DNA from: Erythrophleum ivorense
Taxonomy: Eukaryota > Streptophyta > Magnoliopsida > Fabales > Fabaceae
Length of the DNA: 64,000 nucleotides
Direction: 5' to 3'
NCBI GenBank assembly: GCA_026724425.1
Contig: JAIUCV010000283.1
Location: forward strand, 310,001 to 374,000
Shown: positions 32,017 to 42,697 of the stretch, piece by piece
Layout of the letters: each line of letters begins with the position of its first letter
Position numbering within the stretch: the first letter of the stretch is position 1
Notes under the pieces: generated by a model
Told to the model about the DNA's origin: nothing
Database searches by the model: none
What the model saw: the letters and a program-made list of their open reading frames with translations, nothing else
Made by a program: the position numbers and the translations under genes

Positions 32017-34784
32017 CTAAGCAGCCTCGGCCTCGGAAGCATCTGGACCCACTCTCGCCCCGGCTTCAGCATTAGCCGCTCCTGAACTCTCTCTCGTCGG
32101 CGACTCACCTCTTGTCAGCTCGGCAAGATTAGGCCTGAAAGTATGATACATTGTCCCAAATTGATCAAACCTCCTCGGAGTGATCCACGCGTTATCAAAG
32201 CAAAAATCAGCAAGATTAAAACAGAAATCTAACCTATGTGGCGCTGCATAATCGTATGCGCCGATATCGACCTCGTCGATCCTCTCTCCGGCAGCCCTAC
32301 TCTCTTCAACTTTACCTTCCAGCGTCGAAATTCTGGGAGACACCTCTCGTCTTTCGCACATAGTCAAGCAGCGCTTCGTCAACCGCAATCTTGACCACCG
32401 CTTTCTCCACCTCGTCGCGCTGCGCGACGAATTTGCTGAGACGATCGAGACGGGGAGCATACCAGTCCTGCATATCGTCATAGACACGGGTAGCGACGTA
32501 CTCAGCCTGCTTCTGGCGGGACTGTCGGAGACGGGAAGCCTCAGCTGCAGCACCCTCCGTATCTCGGCAAGCTTTCTCTTCGATCTCCGCGACTTGGGCG
32601 TGCAGCCTGGTCACCTCATCCTGAAGGCCAGCTGCCTTCAGGATCTCACCATTCAGGACGCCAACCTTCCGCTCGAGGCCAGCCTTCTCCAGCTTAAGAC
32701 GCTCCATTCTCGCGTCCCTTCCCTTGGATTGCTCGGACTGCAACCTGCTGATCTCCTCCCGAGCCGCCTTCAGCATAGTGTCATACTGCTGGATAACTGA
32801 AGAAAACTTCCAAGCAGCACTGACGAGATCCACAGAACCATCGCAGAAGTCGTCCTTCAGCTCGACCTTCTTGAGAGGGACTCCCCAATGAGGCTTCGGC
32901 TTACAGCTCCATACCAACTCAGCGCAGAACTTCGGGTTAAGCATGAGAGGAGCACCCCCCGACCACACTATGGACACCGCGTCCGGATCCGGAGTCGCGG
33001 GATCAGTAGGCTCGACCTTGGGGCCCGACGAGCTCGCCCCAGTATCATGACCAGAATGGCCTCCTGGTTGATGAGACGGATCCTCGCCGAGCTCGTCACC
33101 ACCTTCTTGACGAGATGGCTCGTCACCGCCTCCTTGATGAGATGACTCGTCATCACCTCCTTGACGAGATGGGTCGTCATCACCAGGAGGAACGTCTTCC
33201 TCATCAAGCACGACCTCAGGAGTCGTCTCGGCGGCAGGCGACGACCCCTTGGCCCTCGCCTCTCTCTCAAGCTTGGCTCTCTTCGCAGCCCTGCATAAAC
33301 CACAGCGCGTAAGCAACACACACCAAAACACAGCAAGAAACCAGTTGCCTCTAAGAAGACTTACTTCGTCCTCGACGCAATCGAGGAGGCCGGACATTTT
33401 GGTGGATTGCTCGGCTCGGCAGCCGATCTGGCCTTCCTCTCCTTCGGGGGGGAGTCGGGTATAAGAATGGTGTCATCAACAAACGCGGGAGCCCTCTTCT
33501 TGAGCCCTATCTTCTTAGGATGACGAGACGGTTTAGCTGCAAAAAGATCACGCAAAGATCAACGACAAGCATAGTCATAACACAAAACTTGAGAATCAAA
33601 AAGCAATCAGATTCTCACCAGTTGATGGAGTCGAAGCAGACTTGGTCCTTCCTTCTCTCTTCCTCCTCTTCCTCTCCTCGAGCTCGGCAGCAAAGTCGGC
33701 CCAGATGATCCGACTCCGATCTCGCAGAGCCTCGCACTTCTTCCGAAATGCGGTAGATGTTGGTCTCGGCACGACCCTCTCTGCAAAGCAAACGAAAGCA
33801 AAAGGTTAGAATACAAGACCCAACTCAATCTATGCCGCGACGAAACCTACAAAGCAATCTACCAGCTTCATCGACCCATCCCGTCAAGACATGGTTGGGG
33901 TTGAAATCCCCGATCGACACACTGTCTTTCTTGACATAAAAATAATAGTGCTTCCAGTGATGGATCTTGTCTTTGTGGGCTCCATACACAATGTCGTGCC
34001 TCATCGTGGTACAGAATCGTCTGAACCTCCCCTCCCTCGCGCTGCCACGAAAATCGGTAACACGCTCGAAGAACTCTCGGTCGAAGACGATCCCGAGATG
34101 CTTGGCCAAGGCCTCGGTAAATATCATATGGCGAACCACACCGTGAGTCAGCTGACTCATGGGGACGCCGCGCTGATAAGCGTAGTCCAGCAGAAGGCGG
34201 AAAATGGGGAATCGCACCCCGAACTCTGTGAACCAGCACTCGTAAGCGCAGAACCATCCCGGCGGAGCGTCATCAGGTCTCTGTTCCGCCGTCGGAATCC
34301 GAATCTCTACGGCTCGAGGGAATGAACATCTCGATCTAAGAGCCGCAATGATCCCGTCATCGACCCAAGACCGACCGTCGGCAACTAAAGAAGTAGCCGG
34401 TGTGCGCCAAGGCATCTCGACAGCCAGGGGAAGGCCCTCAAGCAAAACCTGATCTGGAACCGCCGACTCGTCCAGATCCATCTCGGAGTCCGCATCCGAG
34501 TCATCTTCCGGGATCCTGTCACGATACCCGGAACTCTCACTTTCCTCGTCCCGCAAGGACGGAGCGTCAAAGTCGGCTCGGACCCTCGAAGAAGAATCCT
34601 CAGCCTTAGAAGCCGCCGCAGCAGCCGCCGCCGCTTCCGCCATTGCCGCCCTACGACGACGCTCCATGACCCGGCCCACTCGGACCGCATCTCCGAGAAA
34701 GCCCGGAACCATATTTGACAGCGGGATATCATCGTCATCCCTCACGACGGCTTTCCCTTTCCCCTTTCGATCTGAAGAATCCAT
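32017..34784 (-). CDS. Antisense spliced ORF of the Tat element (4 exons, PF04195-like)
   Basis: On the minus strand, exons 34784-33863, 33780-33619, 33536-33365 and 33290 onward join at GT-AG sites with matching phases (1, 1, 2). Exon 1 (307 codons) starts MDSSDRKGKGKAV, then has an alanine run, an acidic stretch, and a domain with GWFCAYECWFTEFGVRFPI, SQLTHGVVRHMIF and HHWKHYYFYVKKD. That resembles the 'putative gypsy type transposon' domain (PF04195) found antisense in Tat elements. Exons 2-3 are basic. Exon 4 holds 8-residue SxQxGGDE-type repeats and a long coiled coil. The exon 4 frame stops at 32312; a one-base shift near 32345 would carry it to a stop at 32017. Its function is unknown. 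A nuclear, DNA- or Gag-related role is only a guess. Confidence 0.72.
33060..33185 (-). repeat. Tandem coding repeat in the antisense ORF
   Basis: About five imperfect units of 24-30 bp, built on CTCGTCA and CCTTGACGAGATGG, encode repeated Gly-Gly-Asp-Glu-Ser-Arg/His-Gln blocks in exon 4. Confidence 0.65.
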
Positions 34785-35279
34785 TGCGCACTCGGGAACG
34801 AGAATCGGAAGTCGAAAAGACGAAATTCGAACAAGCAGAAACCCTAAAAATTCTGGCGAGACGGAAATCGAGACGAGAAGAGAAGAAATTCCGAGTCAAG
34901 AAGCAAGCAAACTCAAGCAATCGGCGAAATCCTAAGGCAATTAGGCGAGATCTATTGATTCGAATAATCGAGTCGGTTCAAATTCCAGAGAAGAGAAGAA
35001 GAAAATTACCTTTTCTCTTGAGGCGGTTGAAGACAGCAGACAAGCGAAAAAGGAATTAATGTGGGAAGAGAAATTCGAACAGTCCTTTTAAGAGAAATTT
35101 CGCGATTTTCAAGGGAAAAACTTCCCTTGAACTTTTTCTCTTCCCGTTTAAAGAAACCTAACGGAACACGGGCCTTTTTTGCAAAATCTCAACCGCCGGC
35201 CCGCCTTTGCAAACTTTAAACTGCCAGCACGTGTGTCGATGACGTGGCAACCCCACTCTTGACGAACTGCCTGCTAAGC

Positions 35280-35402
35280 GGCACAACTCCTTCTTTCGAC
35301 GAGCTGATGTTGAAATAAGGATGAACGGATATTCTCTTCGACGAGCTGATTCGTATGAGACCGTTATAGATGGTTAGGTCTCTTTGACGAGCTGATGTCG
35401 AG
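35280..35402. repeat. GACGAGCTGAT direct repeats
   Basis: Three copies of TTCGACGAGCTGAT or TTTGACGAGCTGAT are spaced about 45-55 bp apart between the antisense gene's promoter side and the 3' LTR. They could be regulatory repeats of the element. Confidence 0.55.
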
Positions 35403-35647
35403 GACAATCATCAAAATGCATATTCTCTTGCGGACAAGATGACGTCAACGTACTCTTTTCCCTTCTTATGGTTTTTGTCCCAAACCGGGTTTTTCCATAT
35501 CAAGGTTTTAACGAGGCGGTACGAATCTAAAGTCAATCGCATCGAAGACGAGCTAGCATTGGCATCTCGCACTTGTTACTAATAGCTCCTAGGCTCAACT
35601 CCCATTCATGAAGTTCGCCGAGATCAAACTGCATTTGACTCGCCAAA

Positions 35648-35664
35648 CTGGGGGGGGGACTTAT
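35648..35664 (+). other. Tat polypurine tract
   Basis: CTGGGGGGGGGACTTAT lies directly before the 3' LTR and is the expected plus-strand primer. Confidence 0.85.
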
Positions 35665-36148
35665 TGTTAGGGGTGAAATGAGCACATTTCCCCGAGCCCG
35701 TCGCCATGAGTAACAATGCAAAAGCCCGGCCCGTCTTCAGCCCTAACCTCCTCACGAGAATGGAAAGACTTGAGGAGGAAGGCGCTCCCTTTAGTAAAAA
35801 GGAAGGAGCATTAAACCGCCAACTCGAAGAAAGGAAAGAAATCAAGAGAACAAGAAGATTTCCTTAAATGATCAAGAGGAGAATATTCAGCAAGAGCCGC
35901 CTTAACTCAGCTATTTAATGAGAGGTCTTCATTCCCTGAAGAGCACACAAAAAACCCTAAACACCCCAAAAGCATTCGCTCACCTTTTTTCTATATTATT
36001 CATTATTCGCATTACGTCTCGTCAAGGCTTGTTTGACGAGACGACCTCTTGTATCCAAACCTTCTTTCGGGTAATAAATCAACAGTTTCCCAAGTCTCCC
36101 ATCCAAAGTATATCGTCTTAAAAACACGTGCTATTTCTGGAATCAACA
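35665..36148 (+). repeat. Tat 3' LTR
   Basis: It is 484 bp, differs from the 5' LTR at about eight positions by eye including one A deletion, and is followed by TCAAC (the 5' side has GCAAC). Confidence 0.92.
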
Positions 36149-36153
36149 TCAAC

Positions 36154-36290
36154 TCTTACAACGTCACCGACTACAGGTACAAAAGAACGATTTTCACAAT
36201 TGCTTTTGAGCACCTTGAAACTGGATTTCATAATAACCCCCTCATTTCAATATCTCTTTCAGATCAATGTCCACATCGCTAGAGATATAT
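36154..36290 (+). other. Possible host exon remnant at the Tat target
   Basis: Removing the element joins an acceptor-like GATATTGCAG (ending 25509) to CAAC and then TCTTACAACGTCACCGACTAC, ending in a donor-like CAG|GTACAA at 36176. A second T-rich acceptor, TCTTTCAG, ends near 36262. This resembles a small exon of a host gene, but the peptide is too short to identify. Confidence 0.3.
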
Positions 36291-37526
36291 GGTAGAGACG
36301 CTAACGTTTGTCGATAGAAAGCTAATTGTGTAATTTCAAAATTTCGATTATGAGTAAAAATCCAGCTCTAAAATGATGCCGTTTTAGCTAAGTAGATATA
36401 TGAAATTTGTGTAGTTTGATGTCTTTTACTATAATTACCTGCAACCAGTAATTATTAACGTTGTATACGATGGTGGATTATATGAAAGTCTTGGTTCAGT
36501 GATGAATGTTTGTTTCCTCAAATATGAATCATATATAATATTTGGTTGTCTATTATTATTTATGTAAAAAAGGGATTGTAACAAAAGCCTTGATGATTGA
36601 TGAGTAAAGGTAAGTAGGTAACGGACAAGAACTAGCTAAGTTTGCCCATAGAATTACCGACCAAAAGTTCAGACAATGGGAAGTCACATTTCCCTCTCTT
36701 TCTCTCTCAATCTCTATTGGGAATTATAGACAAAAAGAAACAACTAATAAAACCAATGAACGAATTAATATATTCAAAGTTTCTGAAACGAATAAGATCC
36801 TCAATAATTATGTAACTTATGAATACATATCTTCTTCAGTATGTGTTCTGGTTCATCTTTATATGTGCTTAAGTTTGGTGTTTGATACACACCAAACTTA
36901 TTGTGTTTTGGGTGTTTGTATATCCATTTACACACACACACAAAAAAAAAAAAAAACACGGAAATGCGTATGAACAAATGTTAAAACATTATTATGGTCA
37001 TCAGCAACATAATAAAAGATATGTAGACCATAATTTTTCTTGGGGGGAATTGTACAAGATATTTCTAGAATTTCACCCAATACATTTATTGAATTATATA
37101 TTACACGAAACTGAGTTGGCTTAAATAATTAAGTAAAAAGGTTGTGTATAAGCATAACATGTAGCACATATATGCAAGTCGAACAATTAAAGATACAAGA
37201 AAAATGCCAAAAAAGACATGAGTGGAGAAACCAGGCTAGACACCACTATAAACCATGATGCACTTTTTCGGTTGTTGTTCTTGTAATTTTCATAAGGCGG
37301 AAATGATACCCATCATCACCTTGCTTCTTAGGGCATTACATCAAGTCGAATTATATAGGCGGAAATGTTGTATTATTATTTTCGACTGAAAATTTAGCAG
37401 GTGAAAAAGGCAAAAGGCGGAAATGTTGTATTATTATTAGAGAATAATTTCATCCAATCTGTATTTTTTTGGACTACTCAAATTGTTCTCTTTACTCTTT
37501 TTGTTTTTGTTTTTTTTCTTAAATTA
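36291..37526. other. AT-rich intergenic DNA
   Basis: An (CA)n/(A)n tract lies at about 36930-36956. A GGCGGAAATG motif recurs at 37297, 37360 and 37416, the last two followed by TTGTATTATTATT. No gene is seen. Confidence 0.5.
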
Positions 37527-37799
37527 TTAATTCTTCTTAGTATCATTATATACATGCCAAGGAAGAGCTGAAATACATATGTTATGAAATATATATCGTA
37601 CAGGGAAGAGTTGAATCCTCGGCTGATTAGTGTTTGAGATGATCGAGACCACCGCGTGCCAATCCGAGGAGTAGCTCCGTTGCAGAAGACCCCTGGTCAA
37701 GGCAGACCATATCGCTGCAGAGAAACTGCAGGTGAAGAAGAACAAGTGATTTCTGGTTTCCAAATGATACCGGCACAACACGCATGAAGAGTTAGACAT
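37527..37799 (-). pseudogene. LINE zinc-binding (zf-RVT) fragment
   Basis: The minus frame encodes a piece with CVLCRYHLETRNHLFFFTCS and SAAIWSALTRGLL, which fits the zf-RVT cysteine-histidine module near the C-terminus of plant non-LTR retrotransposons. Only about 80 residues remain, with no RT and no visible tail. Confidence 0.65.
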
Positions 37800-38347
37800 T
37801 GGCGTTCCAGGACAGAATTATATACATGTACGATATGTACATATGTTAACAAATAACAACAGTCTTTAAAAAAAAAAAAGTACATATGTTAACAAAAATA
37901 GTTATACATTGGTGTAATGATAAATATAGATAATGGTAAAATTCCTTCTATAAAGTTGCTAAGCGAATGAAAACAAATCCTCCACAAAAGATGTCAAACA
38001 ATTATTCAAGGTCAAGAACCCAATTATTTAACATCTAAATTTATACTCATTTTTATTATGCAATGGTAAATACAAAATGGTACGTGCTAAATAGTAGTTC
38101 CACCTATTCCGAAAGAATCTTTTGGGTGACTGACAAAAACCCACCCGGAACACACTTTACAAATCGGAGCTCAAAAATTGCCTCTCATTACCCAAACATA
38201 AATATACTTTTTTCAAATAAATAAATCCAAAATCGAATTTTTAAACAATTCAATAATACTTCAACGGAATATTTATAAAAAAGGTACTCGTACGTAAACC
38301 CTCTCCTCTGGTTCCCCTATTTAAACCCTATAACACTTCAACACCAA
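37800..38347 (+). promoter_or_regulatory. Upstream region of DUF617 copy 2
   Basis: It is AT-rich, with a TATA-like CTATTTAAACCCTATAAC at 38318-38335 just before the CT-rich leader. This is the only DUF617 promoter visible, since the window starts inside the leader of the first copy. Confidence 0.45.
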
Positions 38348-38400
38348 ATCCTCAAGCTTCTTCTTCTTCCATTTTTTTGCTCTTCTCACAAGCATTGACA

Positions 38401-39121
38401 ATGTCAAAGACTAGAGTCATGCATAGCTTCAATGGAGTTTCAATCGACGGTGGTAGCCACCGTAGATTGCCAGAAACAAGTCCAATCATGGCGTCTCCTC
38501 CGCTCAATCATTAAGCTTCTCATCCCAACTTGCAACTCCACATTAGTCCAAGAACTCGAACAAGAAAAACCTAACTTGGGAGGCAAGAACATTTACAACG
38601 ACATCAAATCACGCACTTCCTCTTTTCGTTCCTCCTCTTCTCTTTCTTCATCCACAGTCACAAGAACGATCTTCGGATACCGTAAAGGAAAGATCAACTT
38701 CTGCATCCAAACACCAAGAAAATCGGAAAACCTCGATCTTCTTCTCGAACTAGCCGTTCCAACAACGGTCCTAGCTCGAGAAATGAGAGGACGAGCGTTG
38801 CGTATAGTCTTGGAACGCAACAGCGAAAAAGAAGAGTCCGTTCTGAAGACACCGTTTTGGAATATGTATTGTAACGGAAAAAGAGTTGGAAAACGCCGTC
38901 CGTCGAAGGATGACGTGTCAGCGTTGACAGCTCTGAGTAAGGTTGTGGTTGGAGCTGGAGTTGTGACCGGTAAAGAACTTGGCCGGTCCGATGATGAATT
39001 GATGTATTTGAGAGCTGGTTTCAGAAGAGTTTGTGGTTCGAAAGAATCTGAATGGTCCAGCTGGGAATATCGGACAAGAACTCAGTATCTTCTTCGTTCC
39101 ATCATCCGTCTGATTCAATAA
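38401..39121 (+). pseudogene. DUF617 / MIZ1-like duplicate, damaged
   Basis: This is highly similar to 73-804. Relative to that copy a 4-bp insertion (GCAT) after the first six codons shifts the original start out of frame, leaving the internal ATG at 38432 as the only start for the family frame (229 codons). Nine bases (YAR) are missing near 38890. At about 39049 a net 14-bp loss replaces the conserved C-terminal HLIDPAGNIGQELSIF motif with an unrelated tail ending RSIIRLIQ. The domain core remains open. It may be transcribed, but it has lost both normal ends, so I call it a probable pseudogene. Homology stops at 39118. Confidence 0.8.
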
Positions 39122-39422
39122 CAGCGACTGTAGTCAGAGCCGCCCTGAGCCCAAGCAAAGCAAGCGCTCATAATTTTGCAGAAAAAACGTTATATAGATT
39201 TCGGCCCTTGATTTTGCTAAAAATGTCAGTAGAAGGAATGGTTATTAATGCTGGTTTCACTTAGTTTAGAGGTGGTGGGTTCGATTCTTGCACGGGTATC
39301 AAGTGTGATGCCAAGTCTAGGGAAGTGATCAAGCTCCAAAAGGACCAAAACATTCGTTTTCTAGACCTTTCCAAAATGATTTATATGGTCAAATTCCATC
39401 ATCCTCGTCCTCAATTTTGGAT
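39119..39422. repeat. Dispersed-repeat-like insert between DUF617 copy 2 and NYN gene 2
   Basis: This segment has no counterpart between the first DUF617 and NYN genes. It starts with GC-richer AGCCGCCCTGAGCCCAAGC and includes GGTTCGATTCTTGCACGGG at about 39278, similar to a tRNA-type B box. That hints at a SINE or other transposon fragment. The family was not identified. Confidence 0.35.
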
Positions 39423-39446
39423 AACGTGACAGGCCTGATAAGGCCC
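39423..39446 (+). promoter_or_regulatory. Conserved upstream block of NYN gene 2
   Basis: It matches 1261-1284 with one mismatch and contains GGCCTGATAAGGCCC. It lies about 86 bp before the start codon here, against about 386 bp (including a leader intron) in gene 1. Confidence 0.55.
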
Positions 39447-39531
39447 GTTTTAGGATCTCAACCCATTATAAGTGAGTCTAACCCTAATCTCTTGTCCAAA
39501 TCTCTCCACTTGCTCGATCTCCGTCAACACC

Positions 39532-40401
39532 ATGGATAGCGAGAAGAAAGTCTACGGTAAGATATCTCTATCTATCTCTTGCTTGAAATTGAAATTGTTT
39601 GTCTGGAGTAGATTTCATGGGTAATCTCGTCGATCAATCTAATCAAATTCGTAAATGTTTATGTTTTGTGAAAGCTCTGTGGGTCAATCTAATGAATTTC
39701 TTCGTCGTAATTGTTTATGTTTTATGTTTTGTGATAAATCTATGTATATCATCGATCATCGATCGTATCAATCTAAGCAATTTCGTCGTAATTGTTACTA
39801 TGCAGCTGCAGATACATATGTCTTCTGGGACATCGTGGATTTCAAAGTCGATGAGGATGAGGATGAGATTGATTCGTTTCATACAGATCTTGAATTCTCT
39901 CTCTTGAGAGAGGGTCATAATGGTGCTATGATTATCATAGCTTATGGTCATGCAGAACGTTCTTCTCTATTGGGGTTGGAGTCTTTACATCCCCACATCC
40001 AATTGAAACGACAAAGTGAGTGAAATATTTTACTGTTTTTTATGTTTACTACTTGTATATATGTATGTAATGTAATCTTGGTCTGTCTGTCTGTTTACAT
40101 ATAGGCACTAAATTTGCGAGACTTAATCATATGTTACTGGACATGGTCAGTTGTGTACATATTAATCGTACAGAAAACTTCATGCTAATTATGAAAGGCA
40201 TGGCAGAGGAAGACGCAGAGGTTGTGCGCGTTATTAAAGAACTGCAACAAAGAGATCGCCATGTTATCTTAGTAGTGGATGATAGTGAAGAACTCTGCGC
40301 ATACCCATCAGAGGTACTGTCTAGTTGCACCGTATGGCTTTGGAAAGACCTTTTGCATGGAGAAAGACCTATACGCCGCCCTCTTAACACAAGTGAAGAC
40401 A

Positions 40402-40439
<38 letters not shown>

Positions 40440-40580
40440 GATGATGATGATGAAGATGATGATGATGATGACGACGACGACGACGACCACGTTTATGTCC
40501 CTAAACGTGGTGATGCTGGTCCTGGACGTACCGTCTCTCTTGATGATGGAAGCTCAATTACTATCTATTGCAATTATTGA
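39532..40580 (+). CDS. NYN-domain paralogue with Asp-rich tail, gene 2 (3 exons)
   Basis: The exons 39532-39556, 39806-40015 and 40105-40580 keep the phases of gene 1 and give 236 residues. A second acceptor six bases downstream (exon 2 from 39812) also keeps the frame. The NYN motif YVFWDIVDF and strand RHVILVVDDSEEL are present, and MLLDM aligns with gene 1. However, the second acidic site KD of gene 1 reads KG here (LIMKGM), and the sequence after the first motif has diverged strongly. The C-terminus has a run of 28 Asp/Glu residues from a GAT repeat, then HVYVPKRGDAG. It may be catalytically weak or dead. The cysteine tail of gene 1 is absent. Confidence 0.7.
40402..40488 (+). repeat. (GAT)n/(GAC)n coding microsatellite
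   Basis: This trinucleotide repeat with two GAA interruptions encodes the Asp/Glu run of NYN gene 2. It is likely length-polymorphic. Confidence 0.9.
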
Positions 40581-41754
40581 CTTGTATCGCATTACTATGC
40601 TTTTTTTTTTTTATCAGTGTTTGATTGTGTTATTTCAACTTATATAATGTTAGACAGATTATTATTATGCATCGTGCTTCTCTTTCTAGTAATGCATCAA
40701 AACGAAAATTCCTGCCAAACAAATATGTCTTGTCTTTGTTAGATTGTTTGCATGTTCCGAGATTACTACTAGGAGGCTAATCTAGCTCCTGTTGAGGTTA
40801 CAAAACTCAGAAATCATACTCAAATCTTAATCTCCATCTTCAATCTCTTCGCTCTTTTTGATCTACAACTTTTCTGATAGAAATCACAGTCTTCAAACTT
40901 CAACAAAAAGGTATTTGTGGTGATTTTTTTATAGGAAATGCATCACTGACAAGAATGCAAACATCTGTAAAAAACGTGATCATCATGAAGAGCTTTTCAA
41001 GGAGGATTACTATGCTTTTAACCTTGAGAAACTTCAGGTACAGTATTTACCTTCTTAACCCCATGCATTGTAAGAGAGACATTTCAGTGAAAATGTTTAC
41101 TACTTCTCACTGTTGAGCTGGTAACTGCTGGTTCGTCGACCACTGGATCACTAAGAGAACATGTTGTTGTCATGTTTATCTTTTGTTAATTATCCATTTA
41201 CTTAAGGGAAAATAATTCAGCTTAAAAATCATCTCATTCACGCGCTCAAAAATGTTATGTGATAGCTGTAATAGAAAAACAAAAGAAGATAGATACAAGT
41301 AGAATCGAGATTTTGATTGTGTGGAACCAAAAAAATATGTTATCGAGTCTAAATTAGAATAATTTCTTACTTTTTTGCGATTTTTTTATACTAAATATTT
41401 TTTATTATTTGAGACTTCAATTTCCAACTCAAATATTGCAAAGTCTGAGATCTGGAACGTTAGTCAAAGCTCACCTTGGGAATAATTCAGAGGACCCAAC
41501 AACCTGATTTTACATAATAAACACTATATGTTCCCTATTGTAAGGCCAAATATATTTATCAACAGAAGAACGAATCTGTTTTACTAGAAGCACCTCTTTA
41601 GGTATAAGTAATAATTCAGCTTTGAATCATCTCATTCACGCGCTCTCCTGATTTCATAACATCACAGACCATCAAATCATCTTCTATATTAACCTGACTA
41701 ACAACTCTTGGAGGTAGTATCGGTAACCAATTATCCAAAGATACACTTGTTGTA
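40581..41754. other. Spacer between NYN gene 2 and the third NYN copy
   Basis: An exon-like piece at 40935-41037 reads KCITDKNANICKKRDHHEEL in frame and ends at a donor-like CAG|GTACAG; its origin is unknown. A 36-37-bp sequence containing AATCATCTCATTCACGCGCT occurs at 41211-41247 and 41610-41645, so part of the spacer is itself duplicated. No complete gene is seen. Confidence 0.45.
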
Positions 41755-42249
41755 GCTCCGTTACGTATCCAGAGGTGCTTTTATTTTTTTTTTCAGATAA
41801 CGCAACAAGAATAAGACTGATCTCATTGTTTTGCATTTACATATATTTCAGCCTCAAAACGTGGTAGAATGCATAGCATGTTACTGGACATGCATTTGTT
41901 GGCACTGGACAATCTTAGTTGTGCTCCAACAAACTTGATGGCAATCACAAAAGACTTGACGTGGGATGAGGATGAAGAAGAAACTCAGTTCGCCACTTGT
42001 CTTATGGTTTTGAATTCCGAGTGCTACAATGTTCTCTTGGTAGTGGTTATTGATAACCTCGAAGATCAACTAACAAAGATGCCTTATAACTTGAACTACT
42101 CTGCCTGGTTATGGGAAGACCTATCTGGTGATGGACGATATCCTATCTATCCTCTAGACCATGCCATTGTCGAAAGGTTTCGACGACAACCACCACCAAA
42201 AATGTACATGTACGAAGAGGAAGATCCCTGTCCTCGCTGTGGAAAATAA
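41755..42249 (+). pseudogene. Third NYN copy, 5'-truncated
   Basis: Exon 3 (41852-42249) is nearly identical to 2099-2508 of gene 1, from the acceptor ATATTTCAG to the tail EEDPCPRCGK, with 12 bp fewer at the cysteine tail. Before it only the last bases of exon 2 (GTATCCAGAG at about 41767) and part of intron 2 survive. Exon 1, the WD motif and most of exon 2 are missing. Substitutions include VVDDDLEG becoming VVIDNLED. The frame is open, but no complete NYN domain can be made. Confidence 0.82.
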
Positions 42250-42697
42250 TCCTTTTTTTTTGTTAATCAATAATGTATTCTCTTGGTTGTGGGCAAGTTG
42301 AGCTAAACAGAATAGTATATTTTTTCTAGCAAAACCTACAATTCCATGTAGAACAATTCTTGGCCAGGTTGATCAACAAAACAGAAATAACCATAGAGCC
42401 AGTTCCAATGTCAAATACGTTATGCCAATGAACTCAAACCATATGTAAGATTGCAATATATGATCATTTCGATTTATTGAAGAGAAGAAAAAAAGAAGAA
42501 GAAACTCTCAAGTAGAATTTGCATACCAATTAAAATTATGAAAGTCAGAAAACAAAATCGGATCACATAGTTTAGGCGCCAAAACCATAACTAAGAACAA
42601 ACTAATCACTCATAGACGCTGACACGTGTCGTATCTTAACGGTATCAAGTAACGGCTACAATTTTCCGCGCGCAAAACACACTCTTAGTCTTAGGAG
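42250..42697. repeat. NYN 3' flank block, third copy, and RIBA2 3' region
   Basis: Positions 42296-42420 match 2700-2795 and 18941-19065 (CATAGAGCCAGTTCCAATGT). Then 42420-42475 matches 1165-1240, joining two parts that lie apart in the first unit. The remainder up to 42697 is the 3' flank of RIBA2. Confidence 0.6.

Larger units (their letters stand above)
25514..36148 (+). mobile_element. Tat-lineage Ty3/gypsy LTR retrotransposon (10.6 kb), defective
   Basis: The LTRs of 485 and 484 bp begin TGTTAGGGGTG and end GGAATCAACA, differing at about eight positions by eye. The target duplication is near-perfect (GCAAC before, TCAAC after). The TGGCGCCGACTG primer site and a G9 polypurine tract are adjacent to the LTRs. 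Pol includes a second, archaeal-type RNase H domain between RNase H and integrase, the hallmark of the Tat lineage. The long region between pol and the 3' LTR carries an antisense spliced gene. A deletion removes the gag core and a frameshift breaks the integrase, so this copy is non-autonomous. Confidence 0.93.

Noticed and set aside
33060..33185. CRISPR-like spaced repeats
   Set aside because: The repeats are contiguous, degenerate and coding within a eukaryotic retrotransposon.
39270..39300. Possible tRNA gene from a B-box-like GGTTCGATTC
   Set aside because: No acceptor stem, anticodon arm or clear A box could be built around it; kept only as a possible SINE trace.
40308..40490. Minus-strand open frame rich in Ile and Val
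   Set aside because: It is the reverse of the GAT microsatellite and has no independent support.
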